Positions 6,205 through 8,758 of a stretch of DNA of 8,758 bases are shown piece after piece. A program made the translations under genes and the position numbers. The stretch is from Chloroflexota bacterium. Lineage in GTDB: Bacteria > Chloroflexota > Limnocylindria > Limnocylindrales > CSP1-4. The notes beneath the pieces were generated by a model that saw nothing but the letters and a program-made list of their open reading frames with translations, made no database searches and had not been told where the DNA came from. The stretch is from assembly GCA_004298915.1 (NCBI GenBank), contig SCTE01000534.1, positions 1-8,758 on the forward strand, given 5' to 3'. Every line of letters begins with the position of its first letter. Position 1 is the stretch's first letter.

Positions 6205-6894
6205 ATGCGCACCAATGCCCTCCCCGGCTTCAAGCCCTCGATCAACGGGTTCCGATTCGCAAATCGGTGGCCGCCGGGGCCGGCATTCGAGCTGCGAGTC
6301 CCTTATCTCCGGGTGGGTATCGGGGAAGTGTCCGAGGGCCTGTGCGGCGGGATGTGCTTTGCGGTGGCGGATCGCTACCTCATGAACGAGCCGGCGCCCG
6401 CGGACCCGTTTGCGCCGGCCGCGGGAACGCCGCTCTTTCGGGAGATCGTCCGCCGGCAGCTCGTGTCGTTCGATCGATGGGGCCAGGTCCCGGCTCGCTT
6501 CTGGCTGACGCTGCTCCGACTCGCGATCGGGCGCTGGACCGGTTCCGCGCAGATCGCCGAGTGGCGCCGCATTCGCGCGGACATCGATGCCGGCCGGCCG
6601 GCAATGGTCGGGCTTGTTCGAAGCGGGCGGGTCAACCCGTTCGGCCTGACGACCAACCACCAGGTTCTCGCCTATGCATACGAGGCGTCCGCGACGAGCG
6701 GCACGCTCCGAATCTACGACCCGAACCACCCCGGTGCGGACGACGTGGAGCTCCGGATCCGGCGCGCCAGGGTCGAGGCCGACCCGGCGGGCCGCGCCGC
6801 CGGACCCGCCAAGAACTCGGCGTTCATCCTGGAACAGTCAACCGGCGAGCCGCTGCTGGCGCTGCTTCGGCTCCCCTATCGCGGGCCGCGCTGA
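6205..6894 (+). CDS. Uncharacterised protein with papain-like Cys/His/Asp motifs
   Basis: 229 aa from ATG 6205. I do not recognise a named family with certainty. The N-terminus is MRTNALPGFKPSINGFRFAN, without signal peptide or membrane segment. Three motifs occur in the order of a papain-type cysteine peptidase: EGLCGGMCFAVAD (43-55, C47 and C51), NHQVLAYAYE (151-160, H152) and IYDPNHPG (170-177, D172 and N174). They resemble papain's CGSCWAF, DHAV..VGYG and KNSWG segments, and also the His and Asp regions of C39/NlpC-like proteins. Between them is a Trp/Arg-rich helical part (85-130, e.g. RRQLVSFDRWGQVP) and a strand RPAMVGLVRS (131-140). If the fold is correct, C51 or C47 would be the nucleophile. 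A peptidase, amidase or transglutaminase-like activity, or a non-catalytic relative, are all possible. The frame continues upstream to 6058, but those 49 residues are Arg/Pro/Ala-rich and unlike the rest. Monocistronic as far as visible; convergent with the ABC permease gene. Confidence 0.85.
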   Translation: MRTNALPGFKPSINGFRFANRWPPGPAFELRVPYLRVGIGEVSEGLCGGMCFAVADRYLMNEPAPADPFAPAAGTPLFREIVRRQLVSFDRWGQVPARFWLTLLRLAIGRWTGSAQIAEWRRIRADIDAGRPAMVGLVRSGRVNPFGLTTNHQVLAYAYEASATSGTLRIYDPNHPGADDVELRIRRARVEADPAGRAAGPAKNSAFILEQSTGEPLLALLRLPYRGPR

Positions 6895-6908
6895 CACGTC
6901 CGGTGCTG

Positions 6909-6929
6909 GCCGGGCCGACGGAACCCGGC
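6909..6929. terminator. GC hairpin between convergent genes, possible terminator
   Basis: GCCGGG (6909-6914) and CCCGGC (6924-6929) can pair around a 9-nt loop in the 76-bp gap between two converging genes. There is no T-tract on either side, so this is at best a weak or factor-dependent termination site. Confidence 0.25.
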
Positions 6930-6970
6930 GCCTGCTGAGCCAGAGCCGCCAACGCCGCGCCCGCGCCGGC

Positions 6971-7783
6971 TCACCCCGTGATCTCGGACCGTTCCGCGAT
7001 CACAATCGTGCTGATGAGCATTGCCACCAGCCACACGACCACGAGCCCCAGGGCAGTGTCGGCACTTAGGGCCGTGCTGACGGAACCCGGCCCGCCGAAC
7101 CCGCCGCCGCCGGCGCCAACGGCGGCATTCGACAGGTTGAATGGCAGGTACTTGACGATGTCTGGCAGGAAGATCGTGGCAAAGGCCTCACCGAAGTAGA
7201 GCGCGATGCCCACGCCGATGCCGGCCAGCTGGCTCTTCGCTACGTTCGCGACCGTGAACCCGACGGCCGCGGTCATCGTGATGGCGATCCAACCGCGCAC
7301 GAAATGCTCGGGCAACTTGTCGAGGATCGCCGTGTCACTCATCCCGCTCAGGCTGATGCCCGCGATCGTCGCGCCGATTGCCGCCCCCGCGACCCCGATG
7401 ATGAACGCGAGGATGAGGCCGACGACGAGCATCGTCGCGATCGCCGCGAACGTCGACAGCAGGTAGCGACTGCGGCTCTCGCCGCGGGCCACGGCCGTCT
7501 TGAGCGTCCCCCAACTCCACTCGGAACCCGCGATGGCGGCGCCATACGTGACGCCGAGCAGCCCGCCGAACCCGAGGAGGAACCCGAGGATGGCGTCATA
7601 GGCACCCGGGAATGTCACGAGGACCAGGGCGGCGCGGGATCCACCCCCATCGGCGCGATCCCCGCCTCGCGTGGTCGCGACGGCGAGCTCGATCATGACC
7701 AGCAGCCCGGCCAGGATCCCGAGGGTCAGGAACGAGGCCATGCGCGTGGTCAACTTGCGGAGCCCTGATACGTACAGCCTCAT
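6971..7783 (-). CDS. ABC-2 type exporter, membrane permease subunit
   Basis: 270 aa. ATG at 7783 overlaps the ATPase stop by 4 nt (ATGA), and GGGGAG at 7792-7797 provides a ribosome-binding site. Six hydrophobic segments lie at ~17-36, 61-85, 113-142, 164-182, 186-206 and 244-263. After the second comes GSEWSWGTLKTAVARGESR (86-104), the EWxxGTLK/R sequence typical of ABC-2 and BcrB/NosY-type permeases, which probably contacts the ATPase. A Gly-rich loop (222-233) precedes the last helix. With the adjacent ATPase it should form a homodimer-type exporter in the cytoplasmic membrane; substrate cannot be inferred. Length is normal to slightly long for the BcrB-like class, and the gene appears intact. 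Confidence 0.9.
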   Translation of the reverse strand: MRLYVSGLRKLTTRMASFLTLGILAGLLVMIELAVATTRGGDRADGGGSRAALVLVTFPGAYDAILGFLLGFGGLLGVTYGAAIAGSEWSWGTLKTAVARGESRSRYLLSTFAAIATMLVVGLILAFIIGVAGAAIGATIAGISLSGMSDTAILDKLPEHFVRGWIAITMTAAVGFTVANVAKSQLAGIGVGIALYFGEAFATIFLPDIVKYLPFNLSNAAVGAGGGGFGGPGSVSTALSADTALGLVVVWLVAMLISTIVIAERSEITG

Positions 7784-8758
7784 GCCGGGGTCTCCCCGCC
7801 GGTCGAGCGGCTCGCGGTGCGATTGATCGATGCGAAGGTCCCGTCCGGGTCCGATGCCGAGGCACTGTCGGTCAGGGACAGGAAGAGCGCCTCGAGATCG
7901 CTGCCCGACGTGAGCCCGGAGGCGAACACGCCGGCCTCCGCGAGTGCCCGGTTGACCTCGGACGATCGGTCGACGCCGACGTGGATCGCGATCCAGCCGG
8001 TTCCGTCGGGGTTCGGGACCACCTGATCGGGTTCGGCCAGGCGATCGAGGACCTCCCGGGCGCGGGGCACCTCGTCCGGCGCCACGCGGACCCGGACGAC
8101 GCCCTGCGAGGCGAGCAGCTCGGCGATCGGGCCCTCGCGGACCAGCTTGCCGGCGGCGATGATCCCGACGATGTCGGCCATCAGCTGGACCTCGGCAAGG
8201 AGATGGCTCGACACGAAGACCGTCTTGCCGAGCGACGCGAGGTGCCGGAGCGTGTCCCGCATCGCCACGATGCCGGCCGGGTCGAGCCCGTTCGCCGGTT
8301 CATCGAGGAGCAGCAGATCCGGATCATTGAGCAGGGCACCAGCGATGCCGAGCCGCTGCTTCATCCCGAGCGAGTACCGGGAGACCTTGTCCACGCCGCG
8401 CTCCCGGAGGCCGACGGTCTCGAGGATCTCGTCGATCCGGGCCGCGCCGCCGGGTCCGCCGCTCGCGGCAAGGGCGCGCAGGTTGTCGCGACCCGACAGG
8501 TACGGGTAGAACGCCGGCGACTCGACGAGCGCCCCTACCCGGAACAGGCGATGGCGGTCCCGTCGCGTGAACGGCGTTCCGAGCATCTCGACCGTGCCGC
8601 CATCGGGGTGGATGAGCCCGGTGAGGACGCGCATCGTCGTCGTCTTGCCCGCCCCGTTCGGGCCGAGAAAGCCATAGACGACGCCCGCGGGCACGCGGAG
8701 ATCGAGGCCATTGAGCGCGAGTCGCGAGCCGTAGCTCTTGCGCAGCCCGTGCGTGGCC
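7780..8758 (-). CDS. ABC-2 type exporter, ATP-binding subunit (BcrA-like; partial, 5' end missing)
   Basis: 325 residues are visible; the frame is open to the right edge and reads THGLRKSYGSRLALNGLDLR before VPAGVVYGFLG, so only the first few residues are missing. The GTG at 8694 is inside the domain and is not the start. Visible nucleotide-binding motifs in fragment numbering: A-loop Tyr9, Walker A GPNGAGKTT (32-40), Q-loop region VGALVESPAFYP (74-85) with Glu79 where most ABC ATPases have Gln, signature YSLGMKQ (128-134), Walker B LLLLDEP (148-154) with catalytic Glu153, and H-loop His185 (SSH). Glu in the Q-loop with the ESPAFYPYLSG context is common in BcrA-type exporters for bacitracin and lantibiotic self-protection. 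Residues ~220-299 form a C-terminal alpha/beta extension like DUF4162, followed by a Ser/Asp-rich tail. It energises the permease encoded next. Substrate is unknown. Confidence 0.95.
   Translation of the reverse strand, partial: ATHGLRKSYGSRLALNGLDLRVPAGVVYGFLGPNGAGKTTTMRVLTGLIHPDGGTVEMLGTPFTRRDRHRLFRVGALVESPAFYPYLSGRDNLRALAASGGPGGAARIDEILETVGLRERGVDKVSRYSLGMKQRLGIAGALLNDPDLLLLDEPANGLDPAGIVAMRDTLRHLASLGKTVFVSSHLLAEVQLMADIVGIIAAGKLVREGPIAELLASQGVVRVRVAPDEVPRAREVLDRLAEPDQVVPNPDGTGWIAIHVGVDRSSEVNRALAEAGVFASGLTSGSDLEALFLSLTDSASASDPDGTFASINRTASRSTGGETPA
7792..7797 (-). promoter_or_regulatory. Shine-Dalgarno of the ABC permease gene
   Basis: GGGGAG on the minus strand lies 8 nt before the permease ATG at 7783, inside the end of the ATPase gene. 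It contrasts with the first genes of transcription units in this window, which lack a ribosome-binding site. Confidence 0.5.

Noticed and set aside
6917..7092. Repeated GACGGAACCCGGC at about 6917 and 7079
   Set aside because: One copy is inside the permease gene and the match is only 13 bp, with no continuing similarity.

Overview
This is a very GC-rich window with densely packed genes and strong third-position G/C bias. Four of the transcription units look leaderless: a TAYCRT hexamer sits 6-7 nt before the ATG. Gene content (AcuC-type deacetylase, a single small TatA, a YyaL/SSP411 protein, a NUDIX protein of the RP2p/NUDT19 type, a BcrA-type ABC exporter) fits a high-GC free-living bacterium. 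I infer Chloroflexota (Limnocylindria/Ellin6529-like) or Actinomycetota. No marker gene is present to settle this.

Layout. (1) Left edge, minus strand, 1-1641: an AcuC/class I HDAC-type deacetylase with a GNAT acetyltransferase domain fused to its C-terminus, cut by the window edge. (2) 1642-1765: a 124-bp divergent promoter region. (3) 1766-2457, plus strand: tatA, then a four-helix membrane protein of unknown function. The end of the latter overlaps the end of the next, convergent gene. (4) 5608-2385, minus strand: a two-gene operon, a YyaL/SSP411-type thioredoxin-domain protein followed, with a 4-nt GTGA overlap, by a NUDIX protein with a C-terminal domain that looks like a metallo-beta-lactamase fold stripped of its metal ligands. 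(5) 5609-6204: a 596-bp divergent intergenic region with no convincing gene. It holds a G-rich stretch, two short tandem repeats, and three copies of a 22-bp element, two of them inverted at the ends of a 207-bp segment. (6) 6205-6894, plus strand: an unassigned 229-aa protein whose Cys, His and Asp motifs resemble a papain-like fold. (7) 8758-6971, minus strand: an ABC-2 exporter pair, the ATPase (cut by the right edge) followed by its permease through an ATGA overlap.

The genes do not form one pathway. The strongest links are structural: the ABC ATPase/permease pair, the yyaL-like/NUDIX pair, and the deacetylase/acetyltransferase fusion. The fusion parallels the separate AcuC and AcuA proteins of Bacillus, which set the acetylation state of acetyl-CoA synthetase. 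I see no rRNA, tRNA, CRISPR array, phage or transposase gene.
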